From contig NC_087065.1 of NCBI RefSeq assembly GCF_963678635.1, forward strand, positions 21,519,480 to 21,583,479: DNA of 64,000 nt. The letters are read 5' to 3'. The stretch's first letter is position 1. Each line of letters starts with the position of its first letter. The translations under genes and the position numbers were made by a program. This stretch comes from Symsagittifera roscoffensis (lineage: Eukaryota > Xenacoelomorpha > Acoela > Convolutidae). Under the pieces are notes generated by a model, which saw only the letters and a program-made list of their open reading frames with translations, had not been told where the DNA came from and searched no databases. Positions 33,549-43,116 of the stretch are shown one piece after another.

Positions 33549-35645
33549 TCAGGCGATGCTCAAGTAGTATTTCTTGTGAAGATACACCATTATCTCAGTT
33601 TCCGCGAAGACTACGTGTAGGATAGCGTACAATTCCCTTGAGCTCAGTTTGCCCCTGTTTGGGTCATACACCGGCATTGAGACCTCCGTTATTCCTCTTT
33701 CAATCATGAAGTCTCGTAGTCTTGTTATTGCCAACATCACGTGTTCGGGATCAATTGTGTTCCTGTCATTGACCCTCGTCACTAGGAAGCACAGATATTT
33801 GCCCGGGACTTGTGCTACTGATGGTGGAAGCGCTGCCATCCCTCCCAGTCCTGGTCTCTGTCTGAACAGAAACTCCACATTCTGGTACTCTCTTTTGAAG
33901 TCAGCTTCCAATCTTGATTTGAAACTCATGTCCGCCGTGACGCAGATCGCGCTTTTCCTGTTTGACAGGATGAAGTCGCTATCCGTTATCATGATGTTTT
34001 CCGAGTACTCATTGGGTATTTCAAACTTCGTTTTGAAATTCCGACCTATGGTAGGCTCTGGCTCTTCTTCTTCCAGTTCCAATTCGCTTGTTTCTCTCAC
34101 TTCCTTGAGCTTCTTTATCATCAAATTTTCGGTGTGGGTAAATCCTACCCCCACTCCCCGGACAAAAATATTTATCGACGTCCCCGTCGATGTTGTCGGG
34201 TCTGAATTGTCCGGAGGAATGTCCAGTGGCCTGTCTGTTGCCCTCCATCCGAAAAGAGGGTCCTCTGTCTTCATATAATTTGCCGATGACACGTCGACTT
34301 GTTGAATGCTTTGTCCTTTGTGGCTCTCGTCTTTGACATCGCGCATCCACTCTAGTATCCTCAAGTTCGTGTTCTCCCTCCTCTCTATCTCACTCTGTTC
34401 GAGATCCGTCTCCAATTCTGGTGTCGAGTAGTCTTCCTGCGGATAATGTCCACCATCGTCAATGACCTGCAATTCCTCTTCGGCTTCCAGTTCGCCTGTA
34501 CTCAGTAGTTCCTCGCCCAATTTGTCTGGCTGTATCTTATCGATCAAGAAGTCATCCCCGTATCTGTTGTAGCTCATGCCGGTCCGTTTACGATTGCCAG
34601 TCCTGGTTCCCGGTGGTATTGGTCGATCTGGCTCCATCCACTTCGGCACCTCATCTTGCTCCGGGTCGTTCCAGTCTTCTTCTACAAACGATCCTGCTTC
34701 AGACTCCACCTCTATCTTTTCATTGTCGTCCAAACTCAAGTTCTCATTACCATCATTTTTCTCTCTGGTGCCTTTTTCATTCACTTCACACGCTGGCTCT
34801 ACCACCAGGTACTCGAGACCCTCCATGTCCTTCGGTATGCACCAGTCCTCCGGGGACGGAACGTGAGGCTTCAGATTTTCATAATATGCTGCTCGCTCAG
34901 TACTCAAGCGGTAAAACCGTCCTTGTTGATGAACTTCCGTTATCATGAATGGTCCCCTCCACTTCTTGAGTAGTTTCTTCGTTCCCTTGGGCGGTATGAC
35001 ATTTTGAAAGACCCACACGTATTGGCCCACCTCATATGGCTTTGCTTGTAATATTTTTTCGTCATATTTTCTGCGTTGCCTCATTTGCGCTTGCGCCGTG
35101 TTCCTCCTGCATAGCTCGTTTAGCTTCTGTTGTCTTTTGATCGCTTCTTTCACGTATGCCTGAGGCGACGTCCTTTTCCCCTCGTATTCCGGGTAAAAGA
35201 ATGTCAGAGGCATTGCTCTCTCCCTGCCCGTCAACATCATGAAGGTACTGATGCCCGTCGTTGAGTGCTGTGTACTGTTGTAGGCCCCTACTACCTGTGG
35301 CAGGTATTTATCCCAGTCCGTCATGTATCTTGAGCAGTACACCCTTAACATGTTGACCAGTGTCCTGTTCTGTCTCTCTACCAACCCGTTGGTCTGTGGA
35401 TGGTAGGTTGTCGAGTGTGCTTGAGCAATGTGCGATCTCCTCATCAATTCTTTTGTCAAGTCCCCCACAAAAGCTTTGCCGTTGTCCGACTGGAAAGTCA
35501 TTGGACAACCATACCGCGATATCCAATGCGTTATCAGATGATCACATGTCTCCTCGGCCGAGGCTGTCCGGCACGGAACCGCTTCCGCCAACTTTGTGAA
35601 GTGATCTATTATAACCAGTATCTGGTTATATCCTGACTCTGTCAT
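33549..35645 (-). CDS. int: Integrase core, GPF domain, acidic tail and TARG1-like macrodomain (698 aa)
   Basis: ATG at 35645, reading MTESGYNQILVIIDHFTK. Integrase core: SDNGKAF (second catalytic Asp, ~55) and HPQTNGLVERQNR (catalytic Glu, ~90). C-terminal integrase fold: VWVFQ ... KKWRGPFMITEV (GPF motif, ~235). Then about 300 acidic, low-complexity residues. The last ~150 residues (CVTADMSFKSRLEADFKREY, KYLCFLVTRVND, ITEVSMPVYDPN, FAETEIMVYL) follow the pattern of the TARG1/C6orf130 macrodomain, which removes ADP-ribose. The lysine and GCGLD-type aspartate that catalyse deglycosylation in TARG1 do not appear conserved (RQRPGLGG and YDPNRGKL occupy those places), so binding without catalysis is likelier. 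The first integrase Asp should precede this start codon and is missing. Confidence 0.8.
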   Translation of the reverse strand: MTESGYNQILVIIDHFTKLAEAVPCRTASAEETCDHLITHWISRYGCPMTFQSDNGKAFVGDLTKELMRRSHIAQAHSTTYHPQTNGLVERQNRTLVNMLRVYCSRYMTDWDKYLPQVVGAYNSTQHSTTGISTFMMLTGRERAMPLTFFYPEYEGKRTSPQAYVKEAIKRQQKLNELCRRNTAQAQMRQRRKYDEKILQAKPYEVGQYVWVFQNVIPPKGTKKLLKKWRGPFMITEVHQQGRFYRLSTERAAYYENLKPHVPSPEDWCIPKDMEGLEYLVVEPACEVNEKGTREKNDGNENLSLDDNEKIEVESEAGSFVEEDWNDPEQDEVPKWMEPDRPIPPGTRTGNRKRTGMSYNRYGDDFLIDKIQPDKLGEELLSTGELEAEEELQVIDDGGHYPQEDYSTPELETDLEQSEIERRENTNLRILEWMRDVKDESHKGQSIQQVDVSSANYMKTEDPLFGWRATDRPLDIPPDNSDPTTSTGTSINIFVRGVGVGFTHTENLMIKKLKEVRETSELELEEEEPEPTIGRNFKTKFEIPNEYSENIMITDSDFILSNRKSAICVTADMSFKSRLEADFKREYQNVEFLFRQRPGLGGMAALPPSVAQVPGKYLCFLVTRVNDRNTIDPEHVMLAITRLRDFMIERGITEVSMPVYDPNRGKLSSRELYAILHVVFAETEIMVYLHKKYYLSIA

Positions 35646-35866
35646 GCAGATACCACTTCATTGAACTCTGAGCTCTCGACGGACTTGAGGGGAAACTTCA
35701 TCTTCCTTGGGTCTTTTACCTGGAGGCATGCCAAGCAGGCATTCACCCATCTCTCGCAAGCTTTTCTCATTCCTGGCCAATCAAACCTGTGAAGTATCCT
35801 TTGTTGTACTTTATCTATCCCCTGGTGCCCCATCTGGTCGTGCGATCTGAAAAGCACCTCCGTTTG
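35642..35866 (-). CDS. int: Integrase zinc-binding N-terminal segment (copy 1)
   Basis: About 74 codons directly after the pol TAA and in the same frame as pol. It contains the integrase HHCC module: RSHDQMGHQGIDKV with two His, then FDWPGM and CERWVNACLACLQ with two Cys. It ends FNEVVSA and TGA. That TGA overlaps the ATG of the integrase-core ORF as ATGA at 35645-35642. Ty3/gypsy integrases normally run uninterrupted here and place the first catalytic Asp within the next dozen residues. The short spacing implies a small deletion. Confidence 0.75.
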   Translation of the reverse strand, partial: QTEVLFRSHDQMGHQGIDKVQQRILHRFDWPGMRKACERWVNACLACLQVKDPRKMKFPLKSVESSEFNEVVSA

Positions 35867-38800
35867 TTACAATTGTGGCAGTATGATGAGGTTGTGTTTG
35901 TGTAATATCTTCTCCTCATCTTTCCTCTTGCATGCTACCACCCCATCAGCTGTGTGGTAGAGTAAGTCTTTCTTCTCTTTGTAGAACTGGCTCAAGATCT
36001 TGTAGCTGTCTTCCTCAAGTTCTCCCTTCTCCTTGACCCCCGACTGGATCCATTTGGAGAGGTTACTTGTCATTTTGTCATTCTTTTGGGCTCTTATTAG
36101 GTCTGACAGCCTATATCTTGCCTTGACATGCTCCTTTAGCGCCATGATCTGTCCATTCATCTCACCAGGGTTGTGGATGTCATCACTCAGCTTCACGCAT
36201 ATCATCCTTTTCACGATTTTCATATCATCTTCTGGCACCAGATTCGTTCTGACGTTTGAGTTGCATGATAATTCCCTGAATGGCTTCCTTGAAACCGCAA
36301 TTTTCTCAAGTTCTTCACCACCTCGTATCTCCTGTACGTCCAGATTGTACGTTCCTGAAGATGGATCCGTCTGTAACTCCCTGTCGTGGTGCCTTGTCTT
36401 CTCTTCCGCCAATATCATGCACAGACTGTCTTGGTTTTCGCTGCTCTCATCCGAGTCTTCATTCCATTCTTCACGCTCCCCGGACAATTTTCCTTCTCCG
36501 GTTTCTTCTTCCGTGAACATGGAACACTCCCCGGACTCTTGACCTAGTCCCAGGTGTTCAGTATCTTCTTTGAACGTCACTTTCTTTTTCCTAACCTTGG
36601 TCTGCTCCAGAATGTTTTCGGGGATTTTGTCAACTAGTGACCGCACGACATCTTTGCTGTCAGTGACGCTTCCTCTTGAGGAGTCAGTATTGTTCACTGT
36701 TTCTTTTCTCCAAAGTATAGTGACTTCCGGTTCCTCTTGACCCTTCTCTTGGATCACGGGCTTCTCATCTGATAGTTTCTCGAGCAACCTCATTAAGTCA
36801 TCATCTATCTGTGCAGTTCCTGCTTCTACCTGGTTAAGATCATAGCCTTTTGCCTTGAGCGTCTCCCTCACGATCTTCGACTTTAGTATTGTTTCTATCG
36901 GAATCCTTCTGCTCTTCTTCAAGATGGTCTTTTCTGGAGGTTCTTTAGGTAATTCAGGATGATCTTCAATCGGTTTGCCTGGTTTGTCCAGCCATCTCGT
37001 GAGTGGAAGACTGTCGTACGTTTCCTTGTCCATGAAGGAGAAGCCATCTTTGATTTCAGGTCTGTCTGCCTCTCTTTGCTCTTGTCTCTCATAGAACTCC
37101 GTCTTCTTACTCAAGCTGTCGGCATTCTGATGTTTATCTCGTGTTCTATGCTCAATTATCATGTTGTATCCGTCCAGGCGAACTATCCACCTCCCAATGT
37201 AACTTTGGTCCATTGAGTACGTCTTCAGCCAGCTCAGTGCTCGATTGTCGACTCGCAACTTGAATGGCTCACTGCCCAGGTATGCCCTGTATTTCTCGAC
37301 AAAGGTAACTACCGCGAACATCTCTGCTTTCGGTGCTCCGTACTTCATTTCCGTGTCACTCAGGACTTTGCTACCGTACGCTATTGGTCTCAAGACTGTC
37401 TTCCCATTCCATTCTTGTTCTTGATGGAGAATTCCAGAAATCGCGACTACCGACGCATCCGTGTCCAGCACATACATCCCTTTCTCAGTCGGCATACCCA
37501 GTACTGGTGCCTCACATAGCTCTTTCTTTATTCTCTGGAATGACTCTTCTGCTGCGTTGTTCCACGTGAACTTCTTGCCCTTGTGTCTCATTAATTGTTG
37601 CATCGGGTATACCTTGTCCGGATAGCCTTTGATGAACTCTCTATAATAGTTAGCGAAACCCAGGAAGCTCATCAACTGGTGTTCTGTCTTCGGTGATTTC
37701 CAGGTTAGGACTGCTTCCACGGCGTCCGGATCAGGTCTGATGCCGTGCTTGTCTACCATCCTGCCCAAGTATTTTATTGAGTCCTTGAGTATCTCGCACT
37801 TTGATGGTTTACACTTTAGCCCCGACCTTTTCATGCATGCGAACACTTCGTCAAGTCTCTCAATGTGGTCTTCCAATGTGGGCGTCGCTATTACCACGTC
37901 ATCCACGTAGCACATTACCAGATTGCCATACTTCTTCGTCACGCCTATCAGCGCGTGTGCCATCAACCGCTGAAACGTGGCTGTGGCGTTGCAAAGTCCA
38001 AACGGCATTCGTTTCCATTGAAACAGACCCAACTCGCAGGCGAACCCTGTCTTGTCCCTGTCCTGCTTCCTTAGTGGTACCTGCCAAAAGGCCGAGCCTA
38101 AATCAAGAGTCGTAAAAAATTTTGCATCACCTAACTTCGAGAGGCTCTCATCAATCCTAGGTATGGGATAGGCATCCTTCACCGTGACGGAGTTCAGGTA
38201 TCGAAAGTCACAACAAAACCTCAACTGGTCGCCTTTCTTTTTGGCCATCACTACTCCACACGCCCACGGTGACTTGGATGGTTCTATCATGTCATACTCT
38301 AGTAACGTCTCAATTTCTTTTCTACACGCCTCCGATTTGTGTGGGGTCATGCGCCTCGCCCCCTCCCTGTGCGGTACCGCGTTCTCCTCAAGTTCTATTT
38401 CATGCTCAACAAAATTACAACACCCGATATCCGCTTTATGCCTCGAAAAAACTTCTTCGTTCCGCTCTAGTACGTCCTTGATGGCTTCGAGCTGTTCATC
38501 TTTCAGTTTGCCCCTCAAATGTTCAATCTCCGGCAGAACCGGTTTATCAGTTTGCATTTCATCTAGTGTGGGCCGCTCTGGAAAGTTCGAACAGCTCGAC
38601 GGCCCATCATCTGTCTCTGACTTAAGTGATTTAACAAGACCTGAAGAATCTTTTATTTTCTGCAATCGTCTCAAGATACAAATTTTGTCCCTATGATTGG
38701 GACAATCAACAACTTCATTTTGTTGTGAGTTATCCGTTGTTTCATATCGGATTTTAACCGGTAAAGCATATCCCAGTTTCCTCCCTCTCTGTATCGTGAT

Positions 38801-41152
38801 CGGTATATCAAGAGTATTCAACAAGACACTGACGCAGAGGCCGCTCTTCGTTATCGAGAAGGATCTTCCTAAAACAGCAGCACTTTGACTATTAGGATTC
38901 GGAACTATACACACTTGCTTGTTGTCACTTAGTGCATTGTAATTTTTCATCCTCAAGCCTACGATTGCCGCTTCATTCGCCTTTAGCCTCACCCTCCTAC
39001 TCAAGAATACCGGTGCTTTGGTTTCATTTGCCATTATTAAAATTACCGGTTTGATTGCGTACCTCCTATCCGGGTTCCGTATCCTGAACATTGCGTTATT
39101 TAGATCAATCGTTACGTCGAAATTCCTGATGAAGTCTCTGCCCAAAATGAATTGGTCAGATTCATCTAGGTTTTCTACCACGAGAAAGCTCATCCACAGG
39201 TTACGTTCCCCCAAATTGAGGGCTTTTATCGGCGTCCTGCCCAGCACCCGAAGTGCCCCTTTGTTTGCAGCTGACAGCCGTATTCTCGAGTCTATCAAAT
39301 CACCTTTGTCAAAGCCCATCCGTTCCCAAGTTTCGATTGGTATGACGCTCAAGACTGCTCCCGTATCAAGTAACCCACGTAACTGAATCTTTTTGCCACT
39401 TATGTCTAGCACGTGCCCTGTCACATCTGCCTCCGTCCCGATGTGCATCGCATCTTCTTCAAGCATGGCGCAGTGTCCAATCAATCTCACTTTCAACTCT
39501 TCTTTCCCTACGTAGATTTGCCCAATTAGGTCTTCGTCACATGTTATCATTGTCTTGGTATAGATGTTGATTCCATCTATATTTAGCATCACCTCGTGTG
39601 GACCATAAGCTTCAGTATACCTGTTATCAACACGTACCGACTTGCTGCCCCCTCTCGTGAGTAGTGCTCTCAACGCTCTAGAAGTCGTTTGTGGGCTTAT
39701 ACAACTCAAGTAATCTGCGTACACGTCAATGTGCATTATTGTCTGGTCGCTCGGTTCGCTCAAGTTTCTGGTTACCTCGTGGCCGCCCACTGTGATTATC
39801 GACATTATTCTAGCCCCGATTTTCGATATGCCGAATGGCTTTCCCGTCACCATTTTTACAGTGTTACAATTCCCGGTCTCTGTCGAGCCCGGTATAGCCT
39901 CTGGTGTTGGCTTTGATCCAGTTAATGCTTCGTTGAAATTCTGTCTTTCGATCTCCAGCTTTAGTCGTTGCTCTATTTCTTTCGCAGCCAGATCCTGTTT
40001 CACTTTGTTAATTGCTTCCGTCGCCGCGTTCTCATAATTTAGCTCTAGAGGGTTCCTGGCTGCGGGTTCTATCGCACCCTTAACATGTGTTGCAGCTTTC
40101 ACTGTTTTCGTCGGCAATTCCGTGCTCGGTGCTCCTAAGTTCCTAGGTTCAAACTCGTTTTGTCTGTTCCGCTGATTCTGCACCGCCGCTAATGCCAACT
40201 TATGTTTGGGGTGACTCTGGTCCTTGACCGCTTCCCAGAACAGGGGGCAATCTATTCTGAAGTGCCCTTCTTGGTTACAGAAGAAGCATCTCGCGCCTAT
40301 CTTGTTGATTAAGCCGCTATAGTACTCGTGTTCCTCCATCTGGCTCATGTCCTCCTCATCCGGTGCGTATCCTAGACTCTTCATGCCTTGTTTGTATGTT
40401 GTGCAGTCAGCCACGTGGTGATCCGCCGACCCGCAGTTCGCGCATGATCTGCGCTTGTCGATGTCATCTCTAAGCTTGTACCATGACGACCTCTGAGGTT
40501 GACTTCCCCCTTGCGTGTTCCTGTTTTCTGAATATGAGTATTTCTTGGGCATCATCAGCATGTATTCCCTTGATATCTGTCTCATTTCTTCTGGGGTCGG
40601 TGCGCTGTCTTTCGACAATGTGTAGTATGTTGCTAACATTATTCTTAAGTCATCACTTTTTACCCCATCAATGAACTTCGAGGCAATGCTAAAGTTTCTT
40701 CTGTTTGTCGACTCCTCTGGGTCACTCCTTCTTCTCAAGCTCTCAAGGTCATCTAGGAACCGATCAATTGACTCATCGTCCCTCTGCCTTCTCTTTTCAA
40801 ATCGCATCATCGCTTGGTGACCCTTCATGCCTGACCCGAATCGATTCAGCAATATTTCGAAGATTTTGTCCGCGGTATCGCGTTCTTCTTCTTTCTTTGC
40901 AACCACGCATTTTAATGCCGTGCCTTCCAGGTTGCTGAGTATGGCTGTGCATGCTTGCCTTTCATCATTTAAGTTATCTTGCTCTAGGTGTAATCTCATC
41001 ACTTCCACCCAGGTGTCAATGCATCCATCGGAGTCGTCTTTGAATTCTTTTGGCTTCTTGAAAGTTTTTCTTGATTTTCCGTCTCTCCTATCGCTCGAGT
41101 CAGTGTTCCTCGTGGCGAAGGCCTCTTCATCATCCCCCAAGTGCTTGCCCAC
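35867..41152 (-). CDS. pol: Gag-CA/NC, protease, RT, RNase H polyprotein (copy 1, 1761 aa frame)
   Basis: This has the same architecture as the downstream-coordinate copy at 43117-48402, and only about fifteen residues differ between the two. The frame opens on GTG, and the first ATG is about 50 codons in, inside the capsid-like domain. It is therefore probably translated by a -1 shift from gag rather than from its own start. In this copy the upstream gag frame is broken by a 47-bp deletion, so the polyprotein may not be made from it. It ends with a single in-frame TAA (followed by CAA) before the integrase N-terminal module. Confidence 0.85.
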   Translation of the reverse strand: MGKHLGDDEEAFATRNTDSSDRRDGKSRKTFKKPKEFKDDSDGCIDTWVEVMRLHLEQDNLNDERQACTAILSNLEGTALKCVVAKKEEERDTADKIFEILLNRFGSGMKGHQAMMRFEKRRQRDDESIDRFLDDLESLRRRSDPEESTNRRNFSIASKFIDGVKSDDLRIMLATYYTLSKDSAPTPEEMRQISREYMLMMPKKYSYSENRNTQGGSQPQRSSWYKLRDDIDKRRSCANCGSADHHVADCTTYKQGMKSLGYAPDEEDMSQMEEHEYYSGLINKIGARCFFCNQEGHFRIDCPLFWEAVKDQSHPKHKLALAAVQNQRNRQNEFEPRNLGAPSTELPTKTVKAATHVKGAIEPAARNPLELNYENAATEAINKVKQDLAAKEIEQRLKLEIERQNFNEALTGSKPTPEAIPGSTETGNCNTVKMVTGKPFGISKIGARIMSIITVGGHEVTRNLSEPSDQTIMHIDVYADYLSCISPQTTSRALRALLTRGGSKSVRVDNRYTEAYGPHEVMLNIDGINIYTKTMITCDEDLIGQIYVGKEELKVRLIGHCAMLEEDAMHIGTEADVTGHVLDISGKKIQLRGLLDTGAVLSVIPIETWERMGFDKGDLIDSRIRLSAANKGALRVLGRTPIKALNLGERNLWMSFLVVENLDESDQFILGRDFIRNFDVTIDLNNAMFRIRNPDRRYAIKPVILIMANETKAPVFLSRRVRLKANEAAIVGLRMKNYNALSDNKQVCIVPNPNSQSAAVLGRSFSITKSGLCVSVLLNTLDIPITIQRGRKLGYALPVKIRYETTDNSQQNEVVDCPNHRDKICILRRLQKIKDSSGLVKSLKSETDDGPSSCSNFPERPTLDEMQTDKPVLPEIEHLRGKLKDEQLEAIKDVLERNEEVFSRHKADIGCCNFVEHEIELEENAVPHREGARRMTPHKSEACRKEIETLLEYDMIEPSKSPWACGVVMAKKKGDQLRFCCDFRYLNSVTVKDAYPIPRIDESLSKLGDAKFFTTLDLGSAFWQVPLRKQDRDKTGFACELGLFQWKRMPFGLCNATATFQRLMAHALIGVTKKYGNLVMCYVDDVVIATPTLEDHIERLDEVFACMKRSGLKCKPSKCEILKDSIKYLGRMVDKHGIRPDPDAVEAVLTWKSPKTEHQLMSFLGFANYYREFIKGYPDKVYPMQQLMRHKGKKFTWNNAAEESFQRIKKELCEAPVLGMPTEKGMYVLDTDASVVAISGILHQEQEWNGKTVLRPIAYGSKVLSDTEMKYGAPKAEMFAVVTFVEKYRAYLGSEPFKLRVDNRALSWLKTYSMDQSYIGRWIVRLDGYNMIIEHRTRDKHQNADSLSKKTEFYERQEQREADRPEIKDGFSFMDKETYDSLPLTRWLDKPGKPIEDHPELPKEPPEKTILKKSRRIPIETILKSKIVRETLKAKGYDLNQVEAGTAQIDDDLMRLLEKLSDEKPVIQEKGQEEPEVTILWRKETVNNTDSSRGSVTDSKDVVRSLVDKIPENILEQTKVRKKKVTFKEDTEHLGLGQESGECSMFTEEETGEGKLSGEREEWNEDSDESSENQDSLCMILAEEKTRHHDRELQTDPSSGTYNLDVQEIRGGEELEKIAVSRKPFRELSCNSNVRTNLVPEDDMKIVKRMICVKLSDDIHNPGEMNGQIMALKEHVKARYRLSDLIRAQKNDKMTSNLSKWIQSGVKEKGELEEDSYKILSQFYKEKKDLLYHTADGVVACKRKDEEKILHKHNLIILPQL

Positions 41153-42277
41153 GTCTTGGCATCCGGACCTGCGTTGCTGCTAGCCGTTGAGTCCCCCGGA
41201 CCACTCGTTGTGTTTGATGTTCTATTTTTCATGATTGTTTTAGCAGCCGTTGGTGCTATGCTTACCGCATCCCGGTTTAAAGGCAACGGTGTCGATTGCC
41301 GTTTGTTCCTTTGTGGTTCCACAAAGTCAACTCTGGTGCTTTGCGTACGATCCGCTGCCGGTCTTTCTTGTGAGGTAGAATTTCTCAAGATTGCATCCAA
41401 TTTCGCCTGTATTGCACACGAACTTTCGGCCTGATTCCTGTTCATTGTGTCCATTCTCTTTTCCAGGCTACCTAATTGGCTGTTGACATCCTCGTTCTTC
41501 ATTGGTGGCATCCACCTTGTCCGACATCTGCTGGAGTCTCTCGTCTGTCGCCTTAGCCAGGTTAAAATAACTATCCAGATACTCGTGTTTGTTGTATTTC
41601 AACTCTTTCCTTATCAAGTCTCTATCTTCCTCACTGTACTTTAGTTTTTTGTCGATCTGATTTAGTTTTGTCATCAGGTCGCCAAGCTCAAGAGTAGCTG
41701 TTTCATGATCAGCAGTTGTCTTGTTTTCGGCTGTCGCTCCTGTTCTGGCTTGTTCTTCCTTTAGGTCGGCTTCTGTCGCCTTCGTGCTCACTGTCCCAAA
41801 TGTTCGTGCTCTTTCAGTTTTTGATTCTTCGGCCGTGTTGTCTCTCGATTTCATTCCGACCATCATCGCCAACTTTTCTGTAAAAGATGTCTTCTTTACT
41901 TGAGAGTCGTCTTTCACAGTTTCTCGGGTATTGCCTGTTGTGTCTTCCAACGCGTCTATCGGCGAAAACTCCACGGTTTTTGGATTTTGATCTTCCATAT
42001 GGGGCATCGGTGTGGATTCCGTTGTCTTCTTCTCCACTTCATCTACGCTCTGGTCTGGTGTCTCTAGATCGATCTCAATTGTGGGCTCCACCTGTTTGTC
42101 TTTAGCACCTTCTTTCGTCTTGTTCTCAGTACCACTCCTCGTGCTGACCATACTAACTGAAAAGTTATCTTTTGTCTTCTTTGGGCCCATTGATGTCGTT
42201 CCGTGCAGCGACGAGTTATATTTCGTGTTTGATCCAGTTGACCTTTTTTCGAGCACCGGTACCCTACTCCGTCTCAT
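40999..42277 (-). pseudogene. gag: gag ORF1, copy 1, broken by a 47-bp deletion
   Basis: This matches the intact 441-aa ORF at 48249-49574. ATG at 42277. After GCCACCAATGAAGAACGAG the 47 bases present in the other copy are missing (junction near 41492), which shifts the frame and ends the first part at 41468. The C-terminal part continues in the original frame (41511-40999). The sequence is otherwise almost identical. Confidence 0.9.
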
Positions 42278-42313
42278 TATTTCTATTTACAATTGCTCTT
42301 ATTTACAATATTA

Positions 42314-42895
42314 TTATATACACAATTCTATTCTAAGAATAAAATCTGTGTTCCTCCTGCATAGCTCGTTTAGCTTCTGTTGTCTTTTGATCGCTTCTTT
42401 CACGTATGCCTGAGGCGACGTCCTTTTCCCCTCGTATTCCGGGTAAAAGAATGTCAGAGGCATTGCTCTCTCCCTGCCCGTCAACATCATGAAGGTACTG
42501 ATGCCCGTCGTTGAGTGCTGTGTACTGTTGTAGGCCCCTACTACCTGTGGCAGGTATTTATCCCAGTCCGTCATGTATCTTGAGCAGTACACCCTTAACA
42601 TGTTGACCAGTGTCCTGTTCTGTCTCTCTACCAACCCGTTGGTCTGTGGATGGTAGGTTGTCGAGTGTGCTTGAGCAATGTGCGATCTCCTCATCAATTC
42701 TTTTGTCAAGTCCCCCACAAAAGCTTTGCCGTTGTCCGACTGGAAAGTCATTGGACAACCATACCGCGATATCCAATGCGTTATCAGATGATCACATGTC
42801 TCCTCGGCCGAGGCTGTCCGGCACGGAACCGCTTCCGCCAACTTTGTGAAGTGATCTATTATAACCAGTATCTGGTTATATCCTGACTCTGTCAT
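42314..42895 (-). pseudogene. int: Integrase core truncated at the duplication border (copy 2)
   Basis: ATG at 42895. It is identical in type to the start of the 698-aa ORF, with SDNGKAF and HPQTNGLVERQNR present. After LCRRNT the frame runs through the junction into leader sequence (DFILRIELCI) and stops. The GPF domain and everything beyond are missing. Confidence 0.85.
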
Positions 42896-43116
42896 GCAGA
42901 TACCACTTCATTGAACTCTGAGCTCTCGACGGACTTGAGGGGAAACTTCATCTTCCTTGGGTCTTTTACCTGGAGGCATGCCAAGCAGGCATTCACCCAT
43001 CTCTCGCAAGCTTTTCTCATTCCTGGCCAATCAAACCTGTGAAGTATCCTTTGTTGTACTTTATCTATCCCCTGGTGCCCCATCTGGTCGTGCGATCTGA
43101 AAAGCACCTCCGTTTG
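42892..43116 (-). CDS. int: Integrase zinc-binding N-terminal segment (copy 2)
   Basis: Same HHCC module and same ATGA overlap with the integrase-core frame (42895-42892) as in copy 1. The presumed loss of the first catalytic Asp is therefore shared by both copies and predates the duplication, or was spread by gene conversion. Confidence 0.75.
   Translation of the reverse strand, partial: QTEVLFRSHDQMGHQGIDKVQQRILHRFDWPGMRKACERWVNACLACLQVKDPRKMKFPLKSVESSEFNEVVSA

Larger units (their letters stand above)
35098..42347 (-). repeat. Tandem duplication copy 1 (7,250 bp: leader end, gag, pol, int start)
   Basis: This segment is repeated immediately at 42348-49644. Aligned positions differ by 7,250 until a 47-bp indel in gag, after which the offset is 7,297. 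Both ends are sharp. The left end lies inside the integrase ORF (GTGTTCCTCC at 35098 and 42348). The right end lies in the leader (TAAGAATAAAATCT, at 42347 and 49644). Junction microhomology is at most one base or so. By eye the copies differ at roughly 0.3% of sites. Confidence 0.95.
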
